NCBI RefSeq assembly: GCF_007830515.1
Contig: NZ_VLKT01000005.1
Location: 124,001-188,000, forward strand
From: Mesorhizobium tianshanense
Lineage (GTDB): Bacteria > Pseudomonadota > Alphaproteobacteria > Rhizobiales > Rhizobiaceae
Length of the DNA stretch: 64,000 nucleotides
Reading direction: 5' to 3'
Positions 36,475 through 44,361 of this stretch are shown piece after piece. The position numbers were made by a program, and so were the translations under genes. Positions within the stretch are counted from its first letter, which is position 1; each line of letters begins with the position of its first letter. Below the pieces are notes generated by a model. The model saw only the letters and a list, made by a program, of their open reading frames with translations. It was not told the origin of the DNA and ran no database searches.

Positions 36475-36792
36475 ATGGACATGAACACGCTTCTTCCGAT
36501 CATTATTCAGGTGATAACGGGTGTCATCGGTGGTCAGGCAGTGGGCGCGGCGCTCAAGACAGCGGCAATGGGGCAGCTCACCAAAATCCTGGGCGGCGCT
36601 GTTGGCGGTGTTGGTGGCGCGGCCATCCTCGGCAGCCTGCTCGGCGGTGGCGCGGTCGATCCGGGTGCGGCCGCAGCGGCAACGAGCGGGTTGGGCAGCG
36701 CGCTGAATCTGCAAAACATCATCGGCGGTGCCGGTGGTGGCGCCATTCTGACGGCCATCATCGGCGCGGTCATGAATGCGATGAAGAAGTAA
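36475..36792 (+). CDS. Small glycine-rich hydrophobic protein
   Basis: A 105-residue protein with several hydrophobic stretches rich in GG and GxxxG pairs (VITGVIGGQAVGAAL, GGAVGGVGGAAILGSLLGGG, IIGGAGGGAILTAIIGAVM) and a C-terminal NAMKK. No signal peptide cleavage site is evident. The Shine-Dalgarno AAGGAGGG and terminators on both sides make a compact, well-expressed-looking single-gene unit. Glycine-zipper membrane proteins and bacteriocin-like peptides look similar, but I do not recognise the family. Confidence 0.8.
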   Translation: MDMNTLLPIIIQVITGVIGGQAVGAALKTAAMGQLTKILGGAVGGVGGAAILGSLLGGGAVDPGAAAAATSGLGSALNLQNIIGGAGGGAILTAIIGAVMNAMKK

Positions 36793-36816
36793 GCTTGGCG
36801 GTTTTGGGTTTTTCGC

Positions 36817-36846
36817 ATGGGCGGCTTCGGCCGCCCATTTCGTTTT
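36817..36846 (+). terminator. Rho-independent terminator with UUCG loop
   Basis: ATGGGCGGC (36817-36825) and GCCGCCCAT (36830-36838) form a perfect 9-bp stem closed by TTCG, a very stable tetraloop, followed by a T-rich stretch. Confidence 0.88.
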
Positions 36847-36964
36847 GCCGTTGCCGCGACCGGTTTTGTCTGAGGTCCCTCGCTCCGATTGGCGACGGTG
36901 GACGCTGTTGGCATGAGCCTCTACATCAGGGGCATATCAGGGGCGGCACAGCGAAAGGACGATC

Positions 36965-37606
36965 ATGGGTCAGCTCAATGCCGGTATCGTGCCGGTCACG
37001 GCCTTCCAGCAAAACTGCACCATCCTCTTCGACATGGACGACAGACAAGGCGTCGTCGTCGATCCGGGCGGCGACGTCGACAAGGTGCTGGCAGCGCTGA
37101 AGGACAATGCGATCGACGCCGGTGCGATCTGGATCACGCATGGTCATATCGACCATGCCGGCGGCGCGATGGAGCTGAAGGAGGCGCTCGGTATCGAAAT
37201 CATCGGCCCGCATGAGGCCGACCGCCCGTTGCTGGCTAATCTCGAGAACCAGGCGAAACTCTACGGCGTCACCGATCCCGTGCGCAATTGCGTGCCCGAC
37301 CGCTTTCTCAGCGAAGGCGAGACCGTCTCGTTCGGCCAGCACACGTTCGAGGTCTTTCATTGCCCCGGCCACGCGCCCGGCCATGTCGTCTACTATAATC
37401 GTGCCGCGAAGTTCGCCCATGTCGGCGACGTGTTGTTCCGCGGCTCGGTCGGGCGCACCGACCTGCCAGGCGGCGACCATGCCGCGCTGATCGCCTCGAT
37501 CAAGGACAAGCTTCTGCCGCTCGGCGACGATGTCGGCTTCATCTGCGGCCATGGTCCCGGCGGTCGCTTCGGCGAGGAGCGCCGGACCAATCCATTTCTC
37601 ATCTGA
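36965..37606 (+). CDS. MBL-fold hydrolase, glyoxalase II-like (YcbL group)
   Basis: A 213-residue metallo-beta-lactamase-fold enzyme. The metal motif THGHIDHAGG, then CPGHAPGHVVYY, GDVLFRGSVGRTDLPGG and CGHGPGGRFGEE supply the binuclear site. Its size and motifs fit the type II glyoxalase II (YcbL/GloC) group, hydrolysing S-lactoylglutathione or other thioesters. Start ATG 36965. No partner gene is adjacent. Confidence 0.87.
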   Translation: MGQLNAGIVPVTAFQQNCTILFDMDDRQGVVVDPGGDVDKVLAALKDNAIDAGAIWITHGHIDHAGGAMELKEALGIEIIGPHEADRPLLANLENQAKLYGVTDPVRNCVPDRFLSEGETVSFGQHTFEVFHCPGHAPGHVVYYNRAAKFAHVGDVLFRGSVGRTDLPGGDHAALIASIKDKLLPLGDDVGFICGHGPGGRFGEERRTNPFLI

Positions 37607-37699
37607 AGCCGGCCCGGCTGCAGCGCAGAATTGATCGCGAAGCAAAAAATGCTGGCCTTTCGGACAGCGCTTTTGGTTGGGGGCAGGGGAGCCTTAAAA

Positions 37700-38119
37700 T
37701 TAGTTGGCGGTGCAGAAATGCTGTTCGCCGTCATAGCCGGTGAACGTGCCGGTGCGGGCATTGAACGTGCGATAGCGGTCCGAACAGTATTCATACCAGC
37801 CACGGGTCCAAGGCTCGGCGTAGCCGTCATTGTAGACGACCCGCGGTTCCGCGTAGTAGCGGCGCACCGGGGCCGGCCGCGGGTAGCGATTGTAATCGTC
37901 ATAGCCCGGATCGTAGTAGCTGGGCTGCGGATTGTTGAGCGCACCAACGATCAAGGCGCCGGCCGCTAGGCCAAGGACGCCTGCCGCAATCGCGTCGCCA
38001 TTGCCACGATGGTGGTGCCGGTGGTGGCGCCACTCACCAGCGCTGGCCGCCGGCAAGGTCGCAAGCGTGGTTGCGACAATCGCGGCTGACAGGATAGCGG
38101 TCTTGAAAATTCGATTCAT
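37700..38119 (-). CDS. BA14K-family secreted protein
   Basis: A 139-residue exported protein. A signal peptide (MNRIFKTAILSAAIVATTLATLPAASA) is followed by a His-rich segment, a hydrophobic Gly/Ala stretch (AGVLGLAAGALIVGAL), a Tyr/Pro-rich linker, and the C-terminal BA14K domain with YEYCSDRYRTFNARTGTFTGYDGEQHFC. The Brucella BA14K protein is immunoreactive and lectin-like. The frame is open to 38245; ATG 38119 begins the signal peptide. The gap 38120-38337 shows nothing clear. Confidence 0.9.
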   Translation of the reverse strand: MNRIFKTAILSAAIVATTLATLPAASAGEWRHHRHHHRGNGDAIAAGVLGLAAGALIVGALNNPQPSYYDPGYDDYNRYPRPAPVRRYYAEPRVVYNDGYAEPWTRGWYEYCSDRYRTFNARTGTFTGYDGEQHFCTAN

Positions 38120-38337
38120 GTCGGTCTCCTTCGTTCCGGCCCGCGCAATTTGGGGATACGGTCCGGCTTTACCGAAGACTAATAGACGACCGTGGCTGAA
38201 CGGGGGCTGAACGAAATTGGTGGGTTGAGACCAGTCGACATTCATCGATCAGGCATGGCGCGACCAACAAATACCGCACGCTCACCAAGGAGCGGACCTG
38301 CCCCGCGGGGCCAGTCCGACGCTGTCTCGAGTTCGGC

Positions 38338-38550
38338 TCAGCCGATCGACAGGTTGACGGCTTTCGGACCCTTGCCGCGCTTGTCCGGCTCGGTGTCGAA
38401 TGTTACCTTCTGCCCATCCTCAAGACCGGGAAGACCCGACGCCTGCACGGCCGAAATATGAACGAAGACATCCTTCGCGCCATCATCCGGCGTGATGAAG
38501 CCGAAGCCTTTGGCATGATTGAAGAATTTGACGGTGCCGGTCTGCGGCAT
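38338..38550 (-). CDS. Cold-shock-domain protein, copy 2
   Basis: A 70-residue CspA-family protein: [20 protein letters not shown] holds RNP1 (KGFGFI) and DVFVHIS holds RNP2. It binds single-stranded nucleic acid. ATG 38550 has AAGGAG upstream. It is about three quarters identical to the next upstream cold-shock gene, from which 259 bp of non-coding DNA separate it, probably a long 5' leader. Confidence 0.93.
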   Translation of the reverse strand: MPQTGTVKFFNHAKGFGFITPDDGAKDVFVHISAVQASGLPGLEDGQKVTFDTEPDKRGKGPKAVNLSIG

Positions 38551-38809
38551 GGGAAGCTCCTTTGATCCCATCAAGTCCAGTCTCGGGCCGGCAAATGCCC
38601 GAGTGGAAATTTGTCCTTTATTTTAGCGTCATCGGCAAGAGAAAGTTTTGCGAGCATTGGCTTGCCCTTCCAGGCGCGAAAAAGGCGCGACGAAAACCGC
38701 CGCGCCTTCGAAAACTCGGATCCGGCGCTGAACGCCGGTTCAAGGCGTTTGGAGCGCCCTCGGGTGCGTTCTTGAGCACGTCCGAAGTGGACGTGCGCGA
38801 GCCGACGGC

Positions 38810-39022
38810 TCAGTCCGCGCGGAGATTGACCGCCTTCGGTCCCTTGCCCATGCGGTCGGGCTCGACGTCGAAGGTGACCTTCTGGCCATCTACGAGCGTG
38901 CGTAGGCCCGAAGCCTCGATCGCGGAGATGTGGACGAACACGTCCTTGGCGCCGTCATCTGGCGTGATGAAGCCGAAGCCTTTGGTAGCGTTGAAGAATT
39001 TAACGGTGCCGGTCTGGGCCAT
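38810..39022 (-). CDS. Cold-shock-domain protein, copy 1
   Basis: A 70-residue CspA-family protein with RNP1 KGFGFI and RNP2 DVFVHIS, start ATG 39022 with AAGGAG upstream (GGAG at 39031-39034). It is the tandem paralogue of the gene at 38338-38550; differences cluster in the middle ([12 protein letters not shown] against [12 protein letters not shown]). Confidence 0.93.
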   Translation of the reverse strand: MAQTGTVKFFNATKGFGFITPDDGAKDVFVHISAIEASGLRTLVDGQKVTFDVEPDRMGKGPKAVNLRAD

Positions 39023-39522
39023 TGGGGAAACTCCTTCACCCGTGTCAGTCTTGTGGTTTGCCCGCCGCCTGACGCCGTGGGCAAGTCCCGGTGGTTGCTT
39101 CGGCAGTCATGCATTGGCGCATGATCAAAACCCCTCGCCGAAAAACGGGGCCGTCAGAGATTCACAATGTATCGGGGAAAGGTCGTCCAAAACGTTCCGC
39201 TCTCCGGGTCGCAAATGCCCGAACGCAAAATTTATCGCACGGAAACGTGGTGGTTGCAAGGTAGCGCCAGCGGGTCGCCCAGTAGGTGCACTCCGACGCA
39301 CTGTATCGATAGACCCGGGTCCTTGCCCGGTCATCGGCCAGAGCCCGGCCACGCATGGTCCAACGGGGCTGGGGTGGCTTGCAAACAGGGGTTGCATTTG
39401 ACGGTGGAATGGCGAGGATCGGCTTGGAGGGGAGCGCGGTTCTGTCCCGAAACCGCTGCGCACCCTTGGGCCAGGCCTTTTGGGCGACATGCATTGGGGC
39501 GGGGGCTCGAGGAGGTATAGTC
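39023..39522. other. 500-bp gap between cold-shock and Kazal genes
   Basis: No convincing gene. A CCCC...GGGG hairpin (CCCCTCGCCGAAAAACGGGG) lies near 39131-39150, close to a possible leader of the cold-shock gene. The long minus-strand frame over this stretch has no codon bias and I regard it as non-coding. Confidence 0.5.
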
Positions 39523-39924
39523 ATGAAATTTCTTGCGGCAATCTTCTCGCGGCAGGGTTTTGCCATCCTGTTGCTGTCGGTAATTCTTGCAGCCTGTACT
39601 GCGGTGGTGGTGGAGGAAGGACCGGGGTACCGCCCGCCAAGGCCCGGGCCGCAATTCTGCACCAGGCAGTATGATCCGGTCTGCGCCCGGCGTGGGGGCG
39701 ACCGCCAGACCTTCGCCAATGCCTGCCTTGCCGAGCGGGCCGGGTACCGCATCATCCGCGGCGGCCAGTGCCGCGACGACGGCGGTTATGGCGAGGAGCA
39801 GACGTTCTGCACGCGCGAGTATGCCCCGGTCTGTGCAAGCCGCCGGGGCCGGCTGCGCACCTTCCCCAACGCATGCGAGGCCCGCGCCGCCGACTATCGC
39901 ATCGTCGACAACGGTCCTTGCTGA
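39523..39924 (+). CDS. Lipoprotein with two Kazal-type protease-inhibitor domains
   Basis: A 133-residue lipoprotein: signal peptide, lipobox ILAAC (Cys 25), a Pro-rich linker, then two similar domains. Domain 1 has Cys 46, 54, 68 and 83, domain 2 has Cys 96, 104, 118 and 133, each with the Kazal pattern C-x7-C ... F-x-N-A-C ... C (FCTRQYDPVCARR, TFANAC). These are short four-cysteine Kazal units. They could inhibit serine proteases at the cell surface. ATG 39523 has a perfect AGGAGG. Confidence 0.88.
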   Translation: MKFLAAIFSRQGFAILLLSVILAACTAVVVEEGPGYRPPRPGPQFCTRQYDPVCARRGGDRQTFANACLAERAGYRIIRGGQCRDDGGYGEEQTFCTREYAPVCASRRGRLRTFPNACEARAADYRIVDNGPC

Positions 39925-39935
39925 GGGGTTGGTTT

Positions 39936-39973
39936 CCTCCCCGTTTCCGGACGGGGTCTCCGGACGGGGAGGG
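39936..39973 (+). terminator. Hairpin after the Kazal lipoprotein gene
   Basis: CCTCCCCGT and ACGGGGAGG pair around TTCCGGACGGGGTCTCCGG, which can fold further. It lies 12 bp after the stop codon. There is no T-run, so termination is inferred from position. Confidence 0.5.
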
Positions 39974-40090
39974 GCCGCGTGCAGGCCGATGATGGTAAGC
40001 AGGCAAGCCTTAAGGATGTTGCAGATAGCTAGGCGATTCTAGCTTTGTAAGGGTTAGACAACGCATGCACAGAACACGGCTTGGGGCGTG

Positions 40091-40327
40091 CTAGGCGTCC
40101 GCCGGATACGCCCCATCGGCCGGCCCGGCATAAAGCTCGCTGCCGTCTTCGTCGGAAATGCGCAGGCGGTCCGGGACCTGCGGCATCGCCAGCGAGCGGA
40201 ACAGCTCGGTGGCGCCATGCAGGGCGGCGCGCAGGTTCGGTGCCTCGAGCGACACCCTGTCGAGCATCGCTTCGTCGGCGTCGCGCGAACGATAGAACTC
40301 GACGACGAAGTTCAAGCACGCCTCCAT
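40091..40327 (-). CDS. Small hypothetical protein
   Basis: A 78-residue soluble protein (MEACLNFVVEFYRSRDADE... ending in an acidic stretch). It has a helix-rich centre and the segment VPDRLRISDEDGSELY, reminiscent of small rhizobial proteins that end in a DxDG strand. ATG 40327 is preferred over the open frame to 40375 because the protein-like part begins there. Function unknown. Confidence 0.6.
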   Translation of the reverse strand: MEACLNFVVEFYRSRDADEAMLDRVSLEAPNLRAALHGATELFRSLAMPQVPDRLRISDEDGSELYAGPADGAYPADA

Positions 40328-40409
40328 GTTGCGGCGCCGCAGTTCTGCGGGCGCACCAAGGCCGCTCCGGTGCACGCGCGTGGTGAGACTCGAGCGGCGT
40401 CTCGGAACG

Positions 40410-40547
40410 CTAGCCCTTGGATTTCGGCTTCAAACCGGCTTCCGCCTGCTTGACGGCCGAGCCGAAGGGCGAGGCCGGCTTTGCCACCGCCTTGTCCTTC
40501 TTGGGCTTGCGTGTCTCGCGGTTGCTGCGCTGTTGACCCTTGGCCAT
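40410..40547 (-). CDS. Very small basic protein (45 residues)
   Basis: ATG at 40547 with GAGGACC upstream opens a 45-codon frame ending at TAG 40410-40412. The peptide begins MAKGQQRSNRETRKPKKDK and continues with AVAKPASPFGSAVK, so it is strongly basic and Lys/Ala/Pro-rich. Similar tiny MAKGQ-type proteins occur in rhizobia to my recollection. It may bind nucleic acid, but that is only inference from charge. Confidence 0.65.
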   Translation of the reverse strand: MAKGQQRSNRETRKPKKDKAVAKPASPFGSAVKQAEAGLKPKSKG

Positions 40548-40597
40548 TTTCTTGGTCCTCGTGACTGGTGAACGTGATGGTAGCGGTCGATGTGGAC

Positions 40598-40846
40598 CTA
40601 GGCGCTCGGACTGTCGGCCACTTCGAGATTGTCTTCCGTGGTGACCCGTTCATGGGTCTCCTCGTCGCTGCGGATGCGGTATTGCGGCGAGCCGTCCTTG
40701 ACCGGCAGCTTGCTCTTGATCTGGAACAGCTCCGCGGTCTTCTGAACAAGGCCGGTGCGGCTCTTCATGCGAACCGTCTGGCCGACCGCGAAAAGATGCG
40801 CGGGCGTGTCGGTGCGCGGGCGCGCGCTCTGCTGGAAGCGGATCAT
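40598..40846 (-). CDS. Small hypothetical protein, second gene of a pair
   Basis: An 82-residue protein. After FAVGQTVRMKSRTGL comes KTAELFQIKSKLPVKDGSPQYRIRSDEETHERV, a small beta-strand pattern similar to short KOW/SH3-like domains. Its ATG overlaps the previous gene's stop by 4 bp (ATGA at 40843-40846). Conserved hypothetical in appearance; function unknown. Confidence 0.72.
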   Translation of the reverse strand: MIRFQQSARPRTDTPAHLFAVGQTVRMKSRTGLVQKTAELFQIKSKLPVKDGSPQYRIRSDEETHERVTTEDNLEVADSPSA

Positions 40847-41109
40847 GCGGCATTCTCCTGGTCGCGCCTCAGCGCGGTTTCGAGTTCGGCGAGGTCGATG
40901 GCGACCAATTGGCTGGTCTGGCTTTTCACCGTCCTTGCCGGCAGATGGATGAAAGTGGCGACACGGCGCCAGGCAAGCCATGACATGCCATCGATAAGCT
41001 CCTCATCGTGGTCGATGTCGTAGTCGCCGGCCGGCAACTTTCCCTCCAGCCCGCCGAGCATGAAGGGTGCCTCGAAATGCGCGATCGAATGGGTAGTTCG
41101 GCCAGACAT
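40843..41109 (-). CDS. Small hypothetical protein, first gene of a pair
   Basis: An 88-residue protein starting MSGRTTHSIAHFEAPFMLGG, then LPAGDYDIDHDEELIDGMSWLAWRRVATFIHLP. The beta-rich pattern suggests a small ligand-binding or structural domain. It is translationally coupled to the 82-residue protein. ATG 41109 is chosen over the frame open to 41172. The gap 41110-41482 is AT-richer than the surroundings and holds no gene. Confidence 0.72.
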   Translation of the reverse strand: MSGRTTHSIAHFEAPFMLGGLEGKLPAGDYDIDHDEELIDGMSWLAWRRVATFIHLPARTVKSQTSQLVAIDLAELETALRRDQENAA

Positions 41110-41482
41110 TCTCGTGCCTCGAAGTCTCGTTCCCGGCATGAATCCGATAAGGTGGCGCCTGCTTTGCTGCACCGGGACTTAAGTCTCGCGCGTCCCTGTA
41201 TCGGCAATTTGGGTATCGGCGATCTGGAATGAGTTTGGCGGGTCGAGAACCTCTGACGCCGCGAGATGCCAAGCTTGGCCCAAAAAACGATCTCAAATCA
41301 CTAATCCGAAATTGTGGTTTATTCAAGAAGATTCCTGCCTGATGCCGATCTTGTCGTGAAATTACTTCTCTAGGAATATTTGTAGAATTATGATACGATC
41401 CGACCACTCACAAGAATTGTTTGAGATTCTGCCGGAAAATTCCACCCGGCCTCGATTTTTATTTGTATCTGAAAGGAGAATC

Positions 41483-41677
41483 ATGGTTTTCGTGAAAACA
41501 TCGGGCGGTTCGACCGTAACAATCAAGCCGATCATCAAGCACGCCGTCGCGCCTGCGAAAGTCATGTCGGCGCGGCTGACGATACGAAGTGACGAGGCGG
41601 CAAGGCGAAGGATCGCCGACACCGACGGCACGGTGCGGCGGGCCAGACAGGTTGCGGAGGCCAACCGCCTGATCTGA
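41483..41677 (+). CDS. Small hypothetical protein
   Basis: A 64-residue basic protein. ATG 41483 is preceded by AAAGGAGAATC, a strong Shine-Dalgarno that decides the start over the open frame from 41390. It has a beta-like start (VFVKTSGGSTVTIKPIIKH) and an Arg/Ala helix (DEAARRRIADTDGTVRRARQVAEAN). No family recognised. Confidence 0.6.
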   Translation: MVFVKTSGGSTVTIKPIIKHAVAPAKVMSARLTIRSDEAARRRIADTDGTVRRARQVAEANRLI

Positions 41678-41697
41678 CATGGCCGGCTTGCAGTGAC

Positions 41698-41784
41698 CTA
41701 CAGCGCCGCGTCCTTTTGGACGCGCAGAGCACGCTGTAGCACTTTGATTTTTGCGTATGGTCCTTTCCGAACCTCCGGTTCGGG
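41698..41784. repeat. Composite palindromic element, type 2 plus CCGAAC hairpin
   Basis: CTACAGCG...GCGTCC and GGACGC...CGCTGTAG (41698-41738) are followed by CACTTTGA and then CCGAAC/GGTTCGG (41768-41783). It has the same layout as the elements at 30268 and 32413 and ends shortly before the DUF1488 gene. Confidence 0.75.
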
Positions 41785-41806
41785 TCACGCGCTGAGGAGT
41801 TCGATC

Positions 41807-42073
41807 ATGACGCTCAACTTTCCCAACCGCAGCCGCTCCTATGACGCCGCGGCTAGGCGCATTCGTTTCGTCGGTCATGACGGCATGTTCGAAGTGCCTT
41901 TCTTCGTGGCGATCGCAGCGCTTTCATCGGCAAGTCCGACCACCAGCGAAGCCGAAGCCGTGTATCTCAGCGCGTTCGACGCGGAGCGTTCGTCGATCCA
42001 GGATGTTGCGCGGGAAGCCTATTCGCACGGTCGCAAGAACATGTATGTGCTGACCCATGCCGATTTCCGGTAA
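41807..42073 (+). CDS. DUF1488-family protein
   Basis: An 88-residue protein. The pattern FPNRSRSYDAAARRIRFVGHDGMFEVPFFVAIAAL followed by a helical half is the DUF1488 family, small conserved proteins of unknown function. ATG 41807 has GAGGAG upstream. It lies just downstream of a composite palindrome. Confidence 0.82.
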   Translation: MTLNFPNRSRSYDAAARRIRFVGHDGMFEVPFFVAIAALSSASPTTSEAEAVYLSAFDAERSSIQDVAREAYSHGRKNMYVLTHADFR

Positions 42074-42234
42074 GCTGGCCTGCGAACCCTTGAACCTGAC
42101 GCGCCAATGGCCTAGATCGCGGCAGGCGGACAAAACACGGCAGGTTTCCCATCAATAGAGATCCGAGAAGAGCAGCAGGCGCAGGCGCCAGATCGGGTTC
42201 CGGAGGGCAGCCGCCCACGGCCCTCGACCGATAT

Positions 42235-43869
42235 GTGCAGCAGGCGCTGCAACTGCATCAGGCCGGGCGCCGGCAAGAGGCCGAGATGCTCTACCGGCAG
42301 GTGCTGGCGCAAAAGGCCAATCACGCGGCGGCGGCGCATTTCCTCGGGCTTCTGCTGCACCAGACCGGGCGCAGCGCCGAAGGGCTCGATCTCCTCGAAC
42401 AGTCGGTGCGCCTGCAACCCAAAAATCCGGATTTCCTCAACAATTTCGGAACGGTGATGCGCGATCTCGGTCGCGTCGCGGCGGCAATCGATTTCTTCCG
42501 CGGCGCGGTAGATATCCGGCCGGACCAGCTCGCGGCCCGCGACAATCTCGGCTCCTCGCTGAAGCAACTGGGACAGTTCGAGGGCGCGGAGGAGATCTAT
42601 CGCGGCACCATAGGTCGCAATCCGTTCCATGTCCGCGCCCGCATCGGGCTTGCCGAAACGCTGCAGGAGGCGGGGCGGCTGGACGAGGCGCTCGCCGTCT
42701 TCCGCGAAGCATTGGCGATCCGGCCGAAGGACGCCGATTTGCTGCACGGGCTCGGCGTCGGGCTGATGGAAAAGGGCAAGCTCGATGAAGCTGTGGAGCA
42801 TTTCCGGCAGGCGCTGGCGATCAACCCCGGCATGGCGCGAGCCTGGCTGATGCTGACGCAGGTCAAGCGCCAGAAGGAGCGCGACGCCGAGCTTGCCGGA
42901 ATGGAGACGCAGCATGCCAAGGCGCCGCAGGACAGCCTGGCGCGGATGCAGCTTGCCTTCGGCCTTGGCAAGGCCAATGACGATTTGAAGGATTATGGCC
43001 GTGCCTTCGACTATTTCGCCGAAGGCAATGCCATTCGCCGCACGGGCATCGACTATGATGCGGGCAGGACGCGGGCCGAATTCGATGCGATGAAGTCGGT
43101 GTTCGATGCCAGCTTCTTCGAAAAACACAAGCCGAGCTCAATCGCCGACGACACGCCGATCTTCGTCGTCGGCATGCCGCGTTCGGGCACGACGCTGGTC
43201 GAACAGATCATCGCCAGCCATCCCCAGGTCTATGGCGCGGGCGAGCTCAGTATTTTGAAGACTGTGGTCGGCAAGCAGTTCCCGTCGACCATGCCAGGCG
43301 GCTTCCCGTGGGGAGTATCTGATGTATCCGATGCGGATTTTGCCGAGGCCGGGCAGGCCTATCTCGACATGCTGCATGCCCGCTATCCGCATGTCCGCCA
43401 TGTCACCGACAAAATGCCAGGCAACTTTTTGCTTATCGGTTTCATCCACCTGATGCTGCCCAAGGCCAAGATCATCCATTGCGCGCGCGATGCGGCGGCG
43501 ACGTGCCTGTCGATCTACAAGGTGCATTTTCGCGGCGACAGCCACCGTTATGGCTACGATCTCGGCGAGCTCGCCGATTTCCATAATCTCTACACGGACA
43601 TCATGGCGCATTGGCATACCGTTTTGCCCGGCGTCGTGCACGATGTGCGCTACGAGGATTTCGTCGCCAACCAGGAAGGGCAGACGCGGGCATTGATCGC
43701 CCATCTCGGCCTGCCCTGGGACGATAGGGCGCTGTCGTTCCACGAGACTGACCGTCCCGTGCGCACGGCCTCGGCCGCGCAGGTGCGCCAGCCGATGTAC
43801 CAGGGCTCGGTCGATCTGTGGAAGCGCTATGGCGATCGGTTGAAGCCGCTGCTCGACCGGCTCGGGTAG
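42235..43869 (+). CDS. TPR-repeat sulfotransferase
   Basis: A 544-residue protein. About six tetratricopeptide repeats (residues 1-235; for example GRLDEALAVFREALAIRPKDADLL) precede a sulfotransferase domain with the PAPS-binding loop FVVGMPRSGTTLVEQII near residue 308 and a second PAPS region HCARDAAATCLSIYK. Such proteins move sulfate from PAPS to an unknown acceptor, as in tyrosylprotein-type sulfotransferases. The listed start is a GTG at 42235 with no good Shine-Dalgarno. The frame stays open back to 42100 with no ATG, GTG or TTG, so the true start may have been lost or be unusual. Confidence 0.85.
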   Translation: MQQALQLHQAGRRQEAEMLYRQVLAQKANHAAAAHFLGLLLHQTGRSAEGLDLLEQSVRLQPKNPDFLNNFGTVMRDLGRVAAAIDFFRGAVDIRPDQLAARDNLGSSLKQLGQFEGAEEIYRGTIGRNPFHVRARIGLAETLQEAGRLDEALAVFREALAIRPKDADLLHGLGVGLMEKGKLDEAVEHFRQALAINPGMARAWLMLTQVKRQKERDAELAGMETQHAKAPQDSLARMQLAFGLGKANDDLKDYGRAFDYFAEGNAIRRTGIDYDAGRTRAEFDAMKSVFDASFFEKHKPSSIADDTPIFVVGMPRSGTTLVEQIIASHPQVYGAGELSILKTVVGKQFPSTMPGGFPWGVSDVSDADFAEAGQAYLDMLHARYPHVRHVTDKMPGNFLLIGFIHLMLPKAKIIHCARDAAATCLSIYKVHFRGDSHRYGYDLGELADFHNLYTDIMAHWHTVLPGVVHDVRYEDFVANQEGQTRALIAHLGLPWDDRALSFHETDRPVRTASAAQVRQPMYQGSVDLWKRYGDRLKPLLDRLG

Positions 43870-43915
43870 GCCGATATTGAGGTGAGGCCGGCCTGACCTC
43901 AATCTCGACCTACCC
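43864..43915. terminator. Bidirectional terminator stem
   Basis: GGGTAGG.CGA.ATTGAGGT.AGGCC and GGCCT.ACCTCAAT.TCG.CCTACCC make a stem of over 20 bp with few mismatches, between the convergent sulfotransferase and DUF1428 genes. It includes the sulfotransferase stop codon. Confidence 0.75.
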
Positions 43916-43924
43916 TAAGTGGTG

Positions 43925-44278
43925 CTACAGCTCCATGAAGGGCTGGAAGCCGCCGAAGATCATGCGCTTGCCGTCGAACGGCATCGTCGACCAGTCGCTC
44001 TTCAGGCGCGGGTCGGCCATCACCTTGGCCATCACCGCGTCGCGGCTCTGCCGTGATTCGTAGACGACCCAGGAGAAGATGACGACCTCGTCGTCCTTGG
44101 CCTGCACGGCGCGCGGGAACGAGGTGACCTCGCCATAGGGCACGTCGTCGCCGATGCATTCGACATAGGCGAGGGCGCCATGCTCCTTCCAGACGGTGCC
44201 GCCCAGTTGCGCCATCTCCTTGTAGGCATCGAGGTTTGCCTTGGGCACGGCGAGTACGAAGCCATCGACATAGGACAT
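43925..44278 (-). CDS. DUF1428-family protein (YbaA-like)
   Basis: A 117-residue ferredoxin-like alpha/beta-fold protein. It starts MSYVDGFVLAVPKANLDAYKEMA and contains YVECIGDDVPYGEVTSFPRAV and FDGKRMIFGGFQPFMEL, all typical of DUF1428. Function unknown. ATG 44278 has GGAG upstream; the longer open frame to 44497 is an artefact of GC bias. Confidence 0.9.
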   Translation of the reverse strand: MSYVDGFVLAVPKANLDAYKEMAQLGGTVWKEHGALAYVECIGDDVPYGEVTSFPRAVQAKDDEVVIFSWVVYESRQSRDAVMAKVMADPRLKSDWSTMPFDGKRMIFGGFQPFMEL

Positions 44279-44361
44279 TGTGGGTCTCCTCTTCAGGGAT
44301 TTTTCGAATGGATGCCCCACCGGCGTCGGCCGGCGAGGGCGCCTCGTCATTCGCGGATTGC

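Noticed and set aside
39162-39755. 197-codon minus-strand frame over the gap before the Kazal gene
   Set aside because: It runs antisense through the Kazal lipoprotein and lacks codon bias.
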